Below, one piece after another: positions 57,064 to 64,000 of a DNA stretch of 64,000 nucleotides (position 1 is the first letter of the stretch; every line of letters begins with the position of its first letter). This DNA is from Uliginosibacterium gangwonense DSM 18521. GTDB lineage: Bacteria; Pseudomonadota; Gammaproteobacteria; Burkholderiales; Rhodocyclaceae. Under the pieces are notes generated by a model. It had not been told where the DNA came from, did not search any database, and saw nothing but the letters and a program-made list of their open reading frames with translations. The stretch lies in contig NZ_KB892864.1 in assembly GCF_000373965.1 (NCBI RefSeq), positions 83,031 through 147,030 on the forward strand. Direction: 5' to 3'. The position numbers were made by a program, and so were the translations under genes.

Positions 57064-57537
57064 CTAGGCCACCATCACCTGCAGCCCTTCATCTTCCGCA
57101 ATCGGTTCATACAGGCTGCGAAACAGATCCAGTGCGGGCTGATCAACATCCAGCACCTGCCCACGTGCGTCGACATTCCGGCGCAAAACACGGGCATCGG
57201 CTTCGGCAGGATCACATTGGCAATCGTAGAACAAGGCCTCCACCCCCAGCACCTGGGCACGCGCAAGCATGCGGGCGCGTGCCGAGCGCGTCCACACCCC
57301 GTAGTCCCAGATCACATCGATTCCTTGCCCGAGAAGCTGGCAGGCCAAAGCCCAATGTGCGGCATCAATCCGGGTGCTGTAGTCGGCAAAGTGTTCGGCA
57401 GGGGGATTGCACCCGTAGAGGCGCAGCATCCATTCATCATGCGCAAGAATAATGGCCCGATATTGGGGTTGCAGAGATCGGGCCAGCGTAGATTTGCCGC
57501 TGCCCGGCAGGCCATGGAGGATATGCAATATGCTCAT
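57064..57537 (-). CDS. P-loop kinase-like protein (AAA_33 type)
   Basis: A 157-residue nucleotide-binding protein with Walker A GLPGSGKST at residues 9-17 and the small-kinase layout of zeta toxins, gluconate kinases and polynucleotide kinases. Asp in ILAHDEWMLRLYG is the likely acceptor-activating residue. DVIWDYGVWTRSARARM (Walker B-like) and the DARVLRRNVDARGQ lid arginines follow. Such proteins phosphorylate small molecules, nucleotides or RNA ends; the substrate is open. The start at 57537 is the one next to the P-loop. No antitoxin-like gene adjoins it. Confidence 0.8.
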   Translation of the reverse strand: MSILHILHGLPGSGKSTLARSLQPQYRAIILAHDEWMLRLYGCNPPAEHFADYSTRIDAAHWALACQLLGQGIDVIWDYGVWTRSARARMLARAQVLGVEALFYDCQCDPAEADARVLRRNVDARGQVLDVDQPALDLFRSLYEPIAEDEGLQVMVA

Positions 57538-57737
57538 GAAGAGTATTGTGCGCCACTGCACGCGTTTTGAACACACCACCGCTTACAATGACGTATAAAT
57601 ACTCAAAAAGATTGGCAATGCGTCAGCATAAATAACGTTAGCAAAAAAAGGCTGGCAGGGGAGCAGAAACCAACAAGCCAAAGGCCGTGCTGATATGCTC
57701 AGACACGGCCTTGCATGATTCAACCCAACGCAGTAAT

Positions 57738-58076
57738 TCAGTGAGTGATGGCCTGCGTGCTGCCACTCTGCTCAACGTAGCGAGCCACGCTGCGCAATGC
57801 CTGGGCCAGATCGCTACGTAGACGCATCGCCAGACCTGGCTCTGTTTCCAGATGCAAATGGGCGGGCGCATCGCCGAGGGATTCGATCACAACCAAACCC
57901 CCCGCTTGCAGACGGATTTCCTGCCCACTACGCAGGAAGGTGTCCCCTGCCACGCCAGACTGGGTCAGCCACAGGCACCCATCCACGCAATTGACGCGGA
58001 TTGCTTGATCCGGACGCATACTCAACACGGCACCTTGTTCCACCATCATCGAGGTATTTGTTAGTTTGTTTGTCAT
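57738..58076 (-). CDS. DUF2917 small protein
   Basis: A 112-residue protein of DUF2917 type: a short N-terminal segment, then a cupin-like beta-rich core (QGAVLSMRPDQAIRVNCVDGCLWLTQSG, GDTFLRSGQEIRLQAGGLVVIE) and a helical end. Function is unknown. AGGAG precedes the ATG at 58076. It diverges from a LysR regulator, the common arrangement for this family, and is probably its target. Confidence 0.85.
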   Translation of the reverse strand: MTNKLTNTSMMVEQGAVLSMRPDQAIRVNCVDGCLWLTQSGVAGDTFLRSGQEIRLQAGGLVVIESLGDAPAHLHLETEPGLAMRLRSDLAQALRSVARYVEQSGSTQAITH

Positions 58077-58174
58077 GTTGTGTCTCCTGCCTGCCTCAGT
58101 CTGAATCTCCATACGCTGTATTTTTGTCGGAGAACGCGCTATAAACAAGCGATGTTTTCTAACCTATTTGTTAG
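58055..58174. promoter_or_regulatory. Repeated TATTTGTTAG sites at the DUF2917/LysR divergent promoter
   Basis: TATTTGTTAG occurs at 58055-58064 (inside the first codons of the DUF2917 gene) and at 58165-58174, 110 bases apart. The second is part of the inverted repeat CTAAC-N6-GTTAG (58159-58174), which resembles a LysR-type recognition box just upstream of the lysR start. Autoregulation by looping is inference. Confidence 0.5.
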
Positions 58175-58185
58175 CAGAGCTTACA

Positions 58186-59151
58186 ATGCAACGACCTGGA
58201 AAACTCCCGCCCCTGCCTGCGCTGCGCTGCTTTGAGGCAGCCGCCCGCCTGGGTAGCATCTCAGCCGCCGCAGATGAGCTACATGTCACCCATAGCGCCG
58301 TGAGCCAACAGATCAAGAGTCTGGAGGAATACTTTGGCCTTAAGCTCTTTGGCCGCTCCGGCCGTGCTGTCGTGCTCACAACCGCTGGGCAGGAACTGGC
58401 GTTGGGCGCCAACGAAGCCCTCAACAGTCTGGCCCGCACCACCACCATGGTACGTCGCCGCACCAACCCCAAACGCATGACGGTGACCTGCCTGCCCTCG
58501 TTCGCAGCCTGTTGGTTGACTCCACGTATTGCCAGCTTCATGGAACTAGAACCCGATGTGGAGATCAACCTAATCTCTTCCAGCCATGTGCTGGATATGA
58601 CCCGCGACGGCATTGATGTGGCGATCCGCTGGGGCTTTGGCGGCTATGAGGGGGTGGAAGCCAGCCTGCTGCTGCACGACGAACTCTTGCCGGTGGCCCG
58701 CCCGGAATATCTGCAAGAGCGTGGCGTGCGCACGCCTGCCGATCTGGCCCGTTGCGCCCTGCTACGCTCGGACGGGGAATCCTGGCAACCCTGGTTCGAG
58801 CGTGCGGGGCTGGATTGGCCGGAACCGGAAAAGGGGCTGTTTTTCAACGATGCCACCCTGCCCTTGCGCTGGGCAGAAGAAGGACGTGGCGTGGCGCTGA
58901 CCCGGCGCAGTCTGGCCGATGAATCCCTGCGCAAGCACTCCCTGATCGCGCCATTCGAGGTCACATTGCCGACGCTGCGTTCCTATTGGTTTGTCAGCCC
59001 CAGTGGCAACACACAGACACCACTGCTGCAAAGCTTTCGTGACTGGATGTTCGCAGAAGCCTCGCACTGCGCAGCATCCCTCGGCCCGGCCCTAGACCCC
59101 TGGGACGACCGCAAGACCTGGCGTCCGCTGGATGATTCGATACGCCCCTGA
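58186..59151 (+). CDS. LysR-family regulator (GcvA-like)
   Basis: A 321-residue regulator of the GcvA/AmpR subgroup. The winged helix-turn-helix is LRCFEAAARLGSISAAADELHVTHSAVSQQIKSLE near the N-terminus. The effector domain has the subgroup's DGIDVAIRWGFGGYEG and LLPVARPEYL. The ATG at 58186 is used; a TTG six codons earlier is also in frame. It diverges from the DUF2917 gene and is followed two bases later by an APH-fold kinase gene, so these two are co-translated. No glycine-cleavage genes are present. Confidence 0.88.
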   Translation: MQRPGKLPPLPALRCFEAAARLGSISAAADELHVTHSAVSQQIKSLEEYFGLKLFGRSGRAVVLTTAGQELALGANEALNSLARTTTMVRRRTNPKRMTVTCLPSFAACWLTPRIASFMELEPDVEINLISSSHVLDMTRDGIDVAIRWGFGGYEGVEASLLLHDELLPVARPEYLQERGVRTPADLARCALLRSDGESWQPWFERAGLDWPEPEKGLFFNDATLPLRWAEEGRGVALTRRSLADESLRKHSLIAPFEVTLPTLRSYWFVSPSGNTQTPLLQSFRDWMFAEASHCAASLGPALDPWDDRKTWRPLDDSIRP

Positions 59152-59153
59152 TC

Positions 59154-59999
59154 ATGGCTACCTCCACTCTCAATTTGCAACGCATTGCACAGGGACGCAC
59201 GGCCGAGATATTCGCTTGGGATGAATCGCGGATTCTCAAGCTCTACTTCCAGCACTTTCCGCCGCAGGTCGTCAGCCACGAGGCCCACATCAACCGGCTG
59301 CTGGCCTCAAGCCGGCTCCCGATGCCACACCTGCACGAAGAAGTGGTTGTCGACGGACGCCACGGATTGATATTTGATCGTGTGGAGGGGCCGACCTGTC
59401 TGCACCGTCTGACCAAAGCGCCCTGGCAGGTCGCCACCATCATCCATGACATGGTCAAGCTTCAGCAGGAGATCAACCAGCGCACTGCACCACCTGAACT
59501 GCCCTCGCTCAATGAATATCTGCGCAAGAACATCCGGCGCGCCCCACTGCTCAGCGAGACAGAACGCAAGCATATCCTCCTGCACCTGGACCAGCTTCCA
59601 GCAGGGAACACCTTATGTCATTTTGATTTCCATCCCGACCAGATCATCATGACTGCCCGTGGCCCGATGGTGATCGATTGGCCAAATGCCGTGCGCGGAA
59701 GTCCGGTTGCCGATCTCGCCCGCACCTGGATCATGCTGGCCATGTCCGCGCCTCCGGGCACGGGGCCTCTGGCAAGGCGCATGCTCTCCATCGCCCAGCT
59801 CTTCGTTTCCCGCCAATACCTCGCACGTTACCTGGGCAACACTGCAATGGGGTGCGGGCGTGATGACTTCAGAGCATGGCTGCTGCCCGTGATGGCCGCA
59901 CGGCTCAGTGAAGGGATCAAGGAAGAACAGGACGCCCTGCTTGGGCATATCCGCCATTTATTACGGAGCAAGGATTTTTCCGCCTTCCTTTTCTATTAA
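59154..59999 (+). CDS. Aminoglycoside phosphotransferase/choline-kinase-fold protein
   Basis: A 281-residue kinase-fold protein. The catalytic loop LCHFDFHPDQII near residue 158 has the catalytic aspartate pattern of APH enzymes, and VIDWPNA near 178 is the metal-binding DFD-like motif (with tryptophan as the middle residue). The N-terminus has a short glycine region (QGRTAEIFAW) and a lysine in ILKLYF for ATP. Members phosphorylate antibiotics or small metabolites such as choline or hydroxylated sugars. No resistance claim is justified. It is coupled to the LysR gene and its 3' end overlaps the convergent glycosyltransferase gene by four bases. Confidence 0.85.
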   Translation: MATSTLNLQRIAQGRTAEIFAWDESRILKLYFQHFPPQVVSHEAHINRLLASSRLPMPHLHEEVVVDGRHGLIFDRVEGPTCLHRLTKAPWQVATIIHDMVKLQQEINQRTAPPELPSLNEYLRKNIRRAPLLSETERKHILLHLDQLPAGNTLCHFDFHPDQIIMTARGPMVIDWPNAVRGSPVADLARTWIMLAMSAPPGTGPLARRMLSIAQLFVSRQYLARYLGNTAMGCGRDDFRAWLLPVMAARLSEGIKEEQDALLGHIRHLLRSKDFSAFLFY

Positions 60000-61156
60000 G
60001 CAGCCGTTTGCACTTCCCCAAGACGCCCCTCAGAAGCGGCCAGCAGATTCGACTCAAACTCACCAATCACCGCATCCCAACTGATTTGCGCCACACGCGA
60101 GGCTGCAGCCTCGCGGCAGATTTGACGCAAGGACGCATCTTGCGCCATACGTACCGCTGCGGCGATAAAAGCCTTCTCGTTGCCCGCCTCAACAGTCAGG
60201 CCGTTCTGGCCGTCGGAAATCAGCTCGGCGGCGGCAGCATCATGGTAGGCCACCACGGCAAGGCCGCTGGCCATGGCTTCGGGTACGACATTGCCATAGG
60301 TTTCGGTCAGACTCGGGAACAGAAAGATATCCGCACTGGCATAACTCGTAGCCAGCACCTCCCCACTCTGTGCCCCCGTAAAGATGTGGCCAGGATTGGC
60401 ACGCTCCAACCCGGCCCGCGAAGGACCATCGCCCACCCACACCATGCGACTGGTGGGTGCAACATTGGCCAGGGCCGCGTATGCCCGCGCTGCCAGCTTC
60501 AGATTTTTCTCGGGCGCCAAGCGCCCCACGTTAATGACAACCAGATCATTATCACCAACGCCCCAGCTTTTGCGTAGCTCGGTACTCCTACGCGAGGGAT
60601 TGAAAAGCTGTGCATCAATGCCACGCCCCAACAGACGCGCACCGGGTACCTGCGCACGGGTCAGGCTGTCCACCAATGCGGTGGTAGGCGCCATAGTGGT
60701 GAGCGTACGCCGATGGAATCGGCGCAACCATGCACTGATCAAAGGGCCGATCAGTCGCGCACCGTAATGCTTGCTGTAACCATCGAAATGAGTATGGTAG
60801 CTTGATGTCACGGGAATACCCATATGGCGTGCCGTGCGCAAGGCTGACCAGCCCAGAGGGCCTTCGGTCACGGCATGAACCACGTCAGGGCGCTGTGCCT
60901 GCCACAACTCGCGCAACACCCGATCTGCAGGCATGCCAAATTGCAGATCCTTATAGCCCGGCAAAGGCAGGCCACGCACCAGGGTCTCGTTGCCGGCATC
61001 CTGATTCTGCTCATTGCGCTGGCGTGGCCGCACCACGTGAACAGCATGGCCACGCGCGCGCAGACCCTTGGTCAGACGTGCCATGGTCAGCGCAACACCA
61101 TTGACCTCAGGCGGCCACGTCTCGCTGACAAGGCTGATGCGCAGGGATTGTGTCAT
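59996..61156 (-). CDS. GT4-family glycosyltransferase, second in the lipid-remodelling-like operon
   Basis: A 386-residue GT-B glycosyltransferase of family GT4 (the MgtA/PimB/Agt group). The N-terminal ETWPPEVNGVALTMARLTKGL and a histidine in TSSYHTHFDG form the acceptor domain. The EX7E motif is ETYGNVVPE near residue 284, with SLTETYGN before it. The start at 61156 shares one base with the dgkA stop (TGATG) and GGAG is upstream. Being last in an operon with a PlcP-like phosphatase, another GT4 enzyme and DgkA, it may add a second sugar to a glycolipid or use a different donor. Polysaccharide synthesis is the alternative. Confidence 0.85.
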   Translation of the reverse strand: MTQSLRISLVSETWPPEVNGVALTMARLTKGLRARGHAVHVVRPRQRNEQNQDAGNETLVRGLPLPGYKDLQFGMPADRVLRELWQAQRPDVVHAVTEGPLGWSALRTARHMGIPVTSSYHTHFDGYSKHYGARLIGPLISAWLRRFHRRTLTTMAPTTALVDSLTRAQVPGARLLGRGIDAQLFNPSRRSTELRKSWGVGDNDLVVINVGRLAPEKNLKLAARAYAALANVAPTSRMVWVGDGPSRAGLERANPGHIFTGAQSGEVLATSYASADIFLFPSLTETYGNVVPEAMASGLAVVAYHDAAAAELISDGQNGLTVEAGNEKAFIAAAVRMAQDASLRQICREAAASRVAQISWDAVIGEFESNLLAASEGRLGEVQTAA

Positions 61157-61542
61157 CAGAATTCTCCAATCAGGATGCAGGCCCACACAGCCAGCACATT
61201 GATGAGTGCGATCAGTACAGAAGCACTGCCAATATCCTTGGCCCGCTTGGATAGCTTGTGATGCTCCAGGCTGACGCGGTCAACCGTGGCTTCAATGGCC
61301 GAATTGATCAATTCCACAATCAGCACCAGCAAGACACTGGCCACCATCAGCGCATGCGCAGTCGGCGACAAATGCAACCACAGGCGCAGTGCCACGGACA
61401 CCGGGATCAATACCAAGGCGAGAAACACCTCCTGCCGGAAAGCATCTTCAAGCCGATAAGCATCGGCAATGCCGTCGATGGAATAATGCAGGGCGTTCCA
61501 CAGGCGGGTCAGGCCGGTCTTTCCTTTGAATGGGCTTTCCAT
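61156..61542 (-). CDS. dgkA: Diacylglycerol kinase
   Basis: Phosphorylates diacylglycerol to phosphatidate in the inner membrane, recycling lipid. The 128-residue protein has the prokaryotic DgkA features: RLWNALHYSIDGIADAYRLEDAFRQE at the start, three transmembrane helices, and the signature VELINSAIEATVDRVSLEHHKLSKRAKDIGSA near residue 75. The ORF overlaps the upstream glycosyltransferase gene by 34 bases and the downstream one by one base, so the genes form a compact coupled operon. Confidence 0.95.
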   Translation of the reverse strand: MESPFKGKTGLTRLWNALHYSIDGIADAYRLEDAFRQEVFLALVLIPVSVALRLWLHLSPTAHALMVASVLLVLIVELINSAIEATVDRVSLEHHKLSKRAKDIGSASVLIALINVLAVWACILIGEF

Positions 61543-62711
61543 GTGCTTTCAGTCGAATTGGTGCGGTTAACAAGTTGGCGGTAAAGATCGGCAAGGCGGG
61601 CAGTCAGCGTTTCGTCCGACCAACTGGTTGCCCAGGCACGTCCATGCGTGCGCATCTGCATGCGCAAACCAGGGTCAGAAGCAACCTTGACCATGGCCGC
61701 AGCAAAGGCTTCCAGTTCATCAGGAGGGGCAATGGCACCCGACTCTTCAACCAGAATGTCACAGGTACCCATCTTGGCAAGTGCAACAACCGGGAGTCCG
61801 GCTGCCATGGCTTCGAGCAGGACCAAGCCCTGTGTTTCGGTATGCGAAGCAAATACAAACATATCGGCAGCGGCATAGCAGTCGGGTAATTCATGAGTGC
61901 GGTCCAGATAACCCACAAACCGCACGGCATCGCCCACGCCCTGGCTGCGTGCATGTTCCTGCAAGCCATGCAGCGCTGGGCCTTCGCCCGCCACAAGCAG
62001 CATCAGGCGCGGCTGACTCCGCAGTGCAATGCGCGTGGCATCAATCAGGAAATCGATATTCTTCTCATAGGCAGCGCGGCCAACATACAGTGCAACGGGT
62101 CGATCATGCGCAATTTGGTAGTGCTGGCGGAAACGCTCACGGTCACCGTGCGAGAAACGTCCCAATGGGATGCCTGTGGGAACAATATGCATCGGGGATG
62201 TAACGCCGTATTCAAGCAGACGCTCGCGCATCTGGCTAGAAGGAACAATGACCGCATCCAGCTCATTACATTGGCGCCGGGAGATATTGCGTGCCAGCGA
62301 CTTCGTCCACGATGCCGGAACAAACGGAGCGTAATGCTGGAGGTATTCCTCAAACAAAGTGTGGTAACTGGACACCACCGGCAGGCGAAGTTTGCGTGCA
62401 GCAGCCACCCCTGCACCATGCGCCGAGAAAGGCGTCTGGATATGCACGACATCACATTGGGCTGCGGCACGAATCGCCTGCTGGCGGAAGAAACCGGGGC
62501 GGACGAAGCGATCTTCACGATCCATCGGCACCGTCCAACCCGGCAAGCGTATGACATTTTCCTCTTCATCCTCTCCGCCCTTGGTGTAGCGCGGAGCAAT
62601 CAGCGTACTGGCAACGCCTTGCGCAGGCAGTTGCTGGCGATAAGTCTGGATGGCCGTGGAGACACCGTTGACGCGTGGGAAATAAACGTCAGAGAGCATC
62701 AATATGCGCAC
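61509..62711 (-). CDS. GT4-family glycosyltransferase adjacent to a PlcP-like gene (Agt candidate)
   Basis: A 400-residue GT-B glycosyltransferase. The N-terminal MLSDVYFPRVNGVSTAI and SYHTLFEEYLQHYAP mark the Agt/MgtA/PimB-like GT4 group. PTGIPLGRF, ALYVGRAAYEKNIDFLIDA and the EX7E motif ETQGLVLLE near residue 297 complete it. The start is GTG at 62711 with GAGGAG upstream, four bases after the stop of the PlcP-like gene; extension further upstream overlaps that gene and encodes nothing related. Next to plcP, a glycosyltransferase of this type makes glycolipids from diacylglycerol in alphaproteobacteria. Sugar donor (UDP-glucose, UDP-glucuronate or GDP-mannose) is not readable. Confidence 0.85.
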   Translation of the reverse strand: MRILMLSDVYFPRVNGVSTAIQTYRQQLPAQGVASTLIAPRYTKGGEDEEENVIRLPGWTVPMDREDRFVRPGFFRQQAIRAAAQCDVVHIQTPFSAHGAGVAAARKLRLPVVSSYHTLFEEYLQHYAPFVPASWTKSLARNISRRQCNELDAVIVPSSQMRERLLEYGVTSPMHIVPTGIPLGRFSHGDRERFRQHYQIAHDRPVALYVGRAAYEKNIDFLIDATRIALRSQPRLMLLVAGEGPALHGLQEHARSQGVGDAVRFVGYLDRTHELPDCYAAADMFVFASHTETQGLVLLEAMAAGLPVVALAKMGTCDILVEESGAIAPPDELEAFAAAMVKVASDPGLRMQMRTHGRAWATSWSDETLTARLADLYRQLVNRTNSTESTWKAHSKERPA

Positions 62712-62715
62712 GAGA

Positions 62716-63498
62716 TCAGTTCTCCTCAGTAAAGAGATCGGCGGTGGCGTCCTGCCCCAAAGGAGCCTCCACCCAGGTGACAAGTTCCAAACGGCCATCG
62801 AAGTGTTCGACAATGCCGGTACAGCTATCGACCCAGTCACCACAATTGACGTAGGTCACGCCTTCTATGTCGCGGATAGCCGCCCAGTGAATATGGCCGC
62901 AGACCACCCCGTGCATCTCGCGTGCAGCGGCGGCACGGATCACGTTGCGTTCAAAATCGAAAATGAACTCCAGCGCGGTTTTGACTTTTCGCTTGGCATA
63001 ACCCGCCAAAGACCAGTAACCGGTAATGCCCATACAACGACGCACAAAAGACAACCAGATATTGATGCTGACCAACATGTTGTAAGCCGCATCGCCCAGC
63101 ACGGCCACCCATTTGTGATAGCGCGTGACCTGATCGAATTCGTCGCCATGGATAAGCAGCAGACGTTTGCCATCTGCCGTCTCATGGACCCACTCTTTTT
63201 CTACCCGGATGTCACCAAAGCGGGTTCCACAATAGGCACGCACCGCTTCATCATGGTTCCCCGGAACAAACACCACCTGCTCACCGTGGCGGGCTCGACG
63301 CAACACTTTCTGTATCACCGTGTTATGCGTTGGGCGCCAGGCAAGGGAGCGCTTCATGGCCCAGAAATCCACGATATCCCCAAGCAGATACAGGTGATCG
63401 GCCGGATATTCGCGCAAAAAATCCAGTAGGCGCTCGGCCTGACAGGCCTTGGTGCCCAGATGGATATCAGAAAGAAAGACAGATCGTACGTGTGGCAT
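62716..63498 (-). CDS. PlcP-like manganese-type metallophosphoesterase (phospholipase C family)
   Basis: A 260-residue cytoplasmic metallophosphoesterase of COG2908, the group that holds LpxH and PlcP. The metal-site motifs are complete: SDIHLGTKACQ near residue 8, YLLGDIVDFW near 36, VPGNHDE near 76, LLIHGDEFD near 116 and VCGHIHWAA near 201. The wording around them (THNTVIQKVLRRAR, GDAAYNMLVSINIW, VTYVNCGDWVDSCT) matches PlcP, which removes head groups from phospholipids under phosphate starvation, rather than LpxH. The start at 63498 begins MPHVRSVFLSDIHLG. A Pho-box-like repeat lies 34 bases upstream of it. It is first in a four-gene operon with two GT4 glycosyltransferases and dgkA. Confidence 0.85.
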   Translation of the reverse strand: MPHVRSVFLSDIHLGTKACQAERLLDFLREYPADHLYLLGDIVDFWAMKRSLAWRPTHNTVIQKVLRRARHGEQVVFVPGNHDEAVRAYCGTRFGDIRVEKEWVHETADGKRLLLIHGDEFDQVTRYHKWVAVLGDAAYNMLVSINIWLSFVRRCMGITGYWSLAGYAKRKVKTALEFIFDFERNVIRAAAAREMHGVVCGHIHWAAIRDIEGVTYVNCGDWVDSCTGIVEHFDGRLELVTWVEAPLGQDATADLFTEEN

Positions 63499-63531
63499 AG
63501 GCACATTCTGTCGTGACCATGTTGCACTACC

Positions 63532-63549
63532 GTGACATGTCATTGACAC
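63532..63549 (-). promoter_or_regulatory. Pho-box-like direct repeat upstream of the PlcP-like gene
   Basis: On the minus strand GTGTCAATGACATGTCAC holds two TGTCA half-sites with an 11-bp period, as in the Pho box CTGTCAT-N4-CTGTCAT; each 7-mer matches at five positions. Ten bases after it comes CATGGT, a possible weak -10, the same spacing as in E. coli phoA. Binding by PhoB is inference. A possible longer reading of the plcP ORF would cover this site but has no family sequence. The rest of 63499-63761 shows no other clear element. Confidence 0.6.
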
Positions 63550-63761
63550 TGTGATTGCCTACCCTTTGGTCGGCGCCAAACGGCATGCCTGCCCGAATGG
63601 GGAGGCCGTCTTGCGGCCGAAAGGCGCTAAGATTGAGACCGTTCGTTCGCTGGCAACCCCGGATGTTGTCGAGCTTCCCGTGATTGCGAGGAGGGGGCGC
63701 TCAACAGGGTCTGGAGTGCCTTCCCTAATAAGACAGCTATGCCTGATGCAAGGAGCGCAAC

Positions 63762-64000
63762 ATGGAAAATGTGGTAATCGTGGCAGCCGCACGCACTGCA
63801 GTTGGAAAATTTGGTGGTAGCCTCGCCAAAGTGGCCCCGGCGGAACTGGGGGCGACCGTAATCCGGGGCCTGCTGGCCAAGACCGGGGTGGCGGGTGACC
63901 AGATCAACGAAGTGATCCTCGGGCAGGTACTCACTGCGGGCCAAGGGCAAAACCCTGCCCGCCAAGCCGTGATCCGCTCCGGGCTGCCTGAGGCCGTGCC
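63762..64000 (+). CDS. Acetyl-CoA acetyltransferase (thiolase), N-terminal part
   Basis: The first 79 residues of a thiolase that condenses two acetyl-CoA to acetoacetyl-CoA (or the reverse), cut by the window end. It starts MENVVIVAAARTAVGKFGGS, and GQVLTAGQGQNPARQA precedes where the active-site cysteine would come, just past the window. AGGAG stands at good distance from the ATG. PhaA for polyhydroxybutyrate or AtoB-type roles cannot be told apart from this fragment. Confidence 0.9.
   Translation, partial: MENVVIVAAARTAVGKFGGSLAKVAPAELGATVIRGLLAKTGVAGDQINEVILGQVLTAGQGQNPARQAVIRSGLPEAV

Noticed and set aside
57064-57537. Zeta-type toxin with antitoxin
   Set aside because: The P-loop kinase has no epsilon-like partner gene next to it, so a toxin-antitoxin call is unsupported.
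59154-59999. Aminoglycoside resistance gene
   Set aside because: The fold is shared by many metabolic kinases; no close match to a resistance enzyme can be claimed from sequence reading.

Overview
The window reads as a moderately GC-rich, motile, Gram-negative betaproteobacterium. This rests on a flagellar FlhB, RND efflux with a lipoprotein outer-membrane channel, MsrPQ, ComEC and the overall protein signatures. A Neisseriales-like lineage is plausible but is inference. There is no insertion sequence, prophage, CRISPR array or rRNA. The one RNA gene I can support is tRNA-Ser(GGA).

Layout. 1-960: 5' part of flhB and a small unknown gene (both minus). 1288-10338: an Ldh2-type dehydrogenase, then an envelope operon (giant DUF2339 membrane protein, DUF3999 protein, a 26-codon relic that looks like an ATP-grasp gene start, an HD phosphohydrolase), a phosphatase-like gene and a small membrane protein. 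10369-12864: selenium module, a DsrE-type YedF-like protein and SelD facing SelU. 13066-15600: cyclopropane synthase-like methyltransferase and a RES/Xre toxin-antitoxin pair. 16036-19492: secreted PL9 pectate lyase and a secreted gluzincin-like protease. 19546-27850: glpK, then a LysR regulator divergent from a three-gene RND pump. 28227-34617: tRNA-Ser, a large dCache/PAS/GGDEF/EAL protein, a receiver that has lost its phosphorylation residues, and acs. 34873-39707: msrPQ, an unknown gene, a Sir2 deacetylase, a pilin-like protein without a prepilin site, and an amino-acid binding protein. 40112-48930: small membrane protein, uup, guaD, a LysE exporter, DUF599, comEC, DUF2062 and a probable outer-membrane protein. 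49067-57537: AraC/GyrI regulator, rhamnogalacturonan acetylesterase lipoprotein, response regulator, a class 1A dihydroorotate dehydrogenase, TraB/GumN protein, TPR-glycosyltransferase, a small isomerase-like protein, a small glycine-rich protein and a P-loop kinase. 57738-59999: DUF2917 gene divergent from a LysR regulator that is coupled to an APH-fold kinase. 59996-63498: a tight four-gene minus-strand operon. 63762-64000: start of an acetyl-CoA acetyltransferase.

How the genes work together. The PL9 lyase, the rhamnogalacturonan acetylesterase and the secreted protease point to growth on plant pectin, although they sit in two separate places. The most interesting system is the last operon: a PlcP-like metallophosphoesterase, a GT4 glycosyltransferase, diacylglycerol kinase and a second GT4 glycosyltransferase. 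A Pho-box-like direct repeat with 11-bp period lies just upstream. I infer a phosphate-starvation lipid-remodelling pathway that strips phospholipid head groups to diacylglycerol and either glycosylates it or returns it to phosphatidate. All start sites, motifs and repeats were read by eye; no database search was possible.
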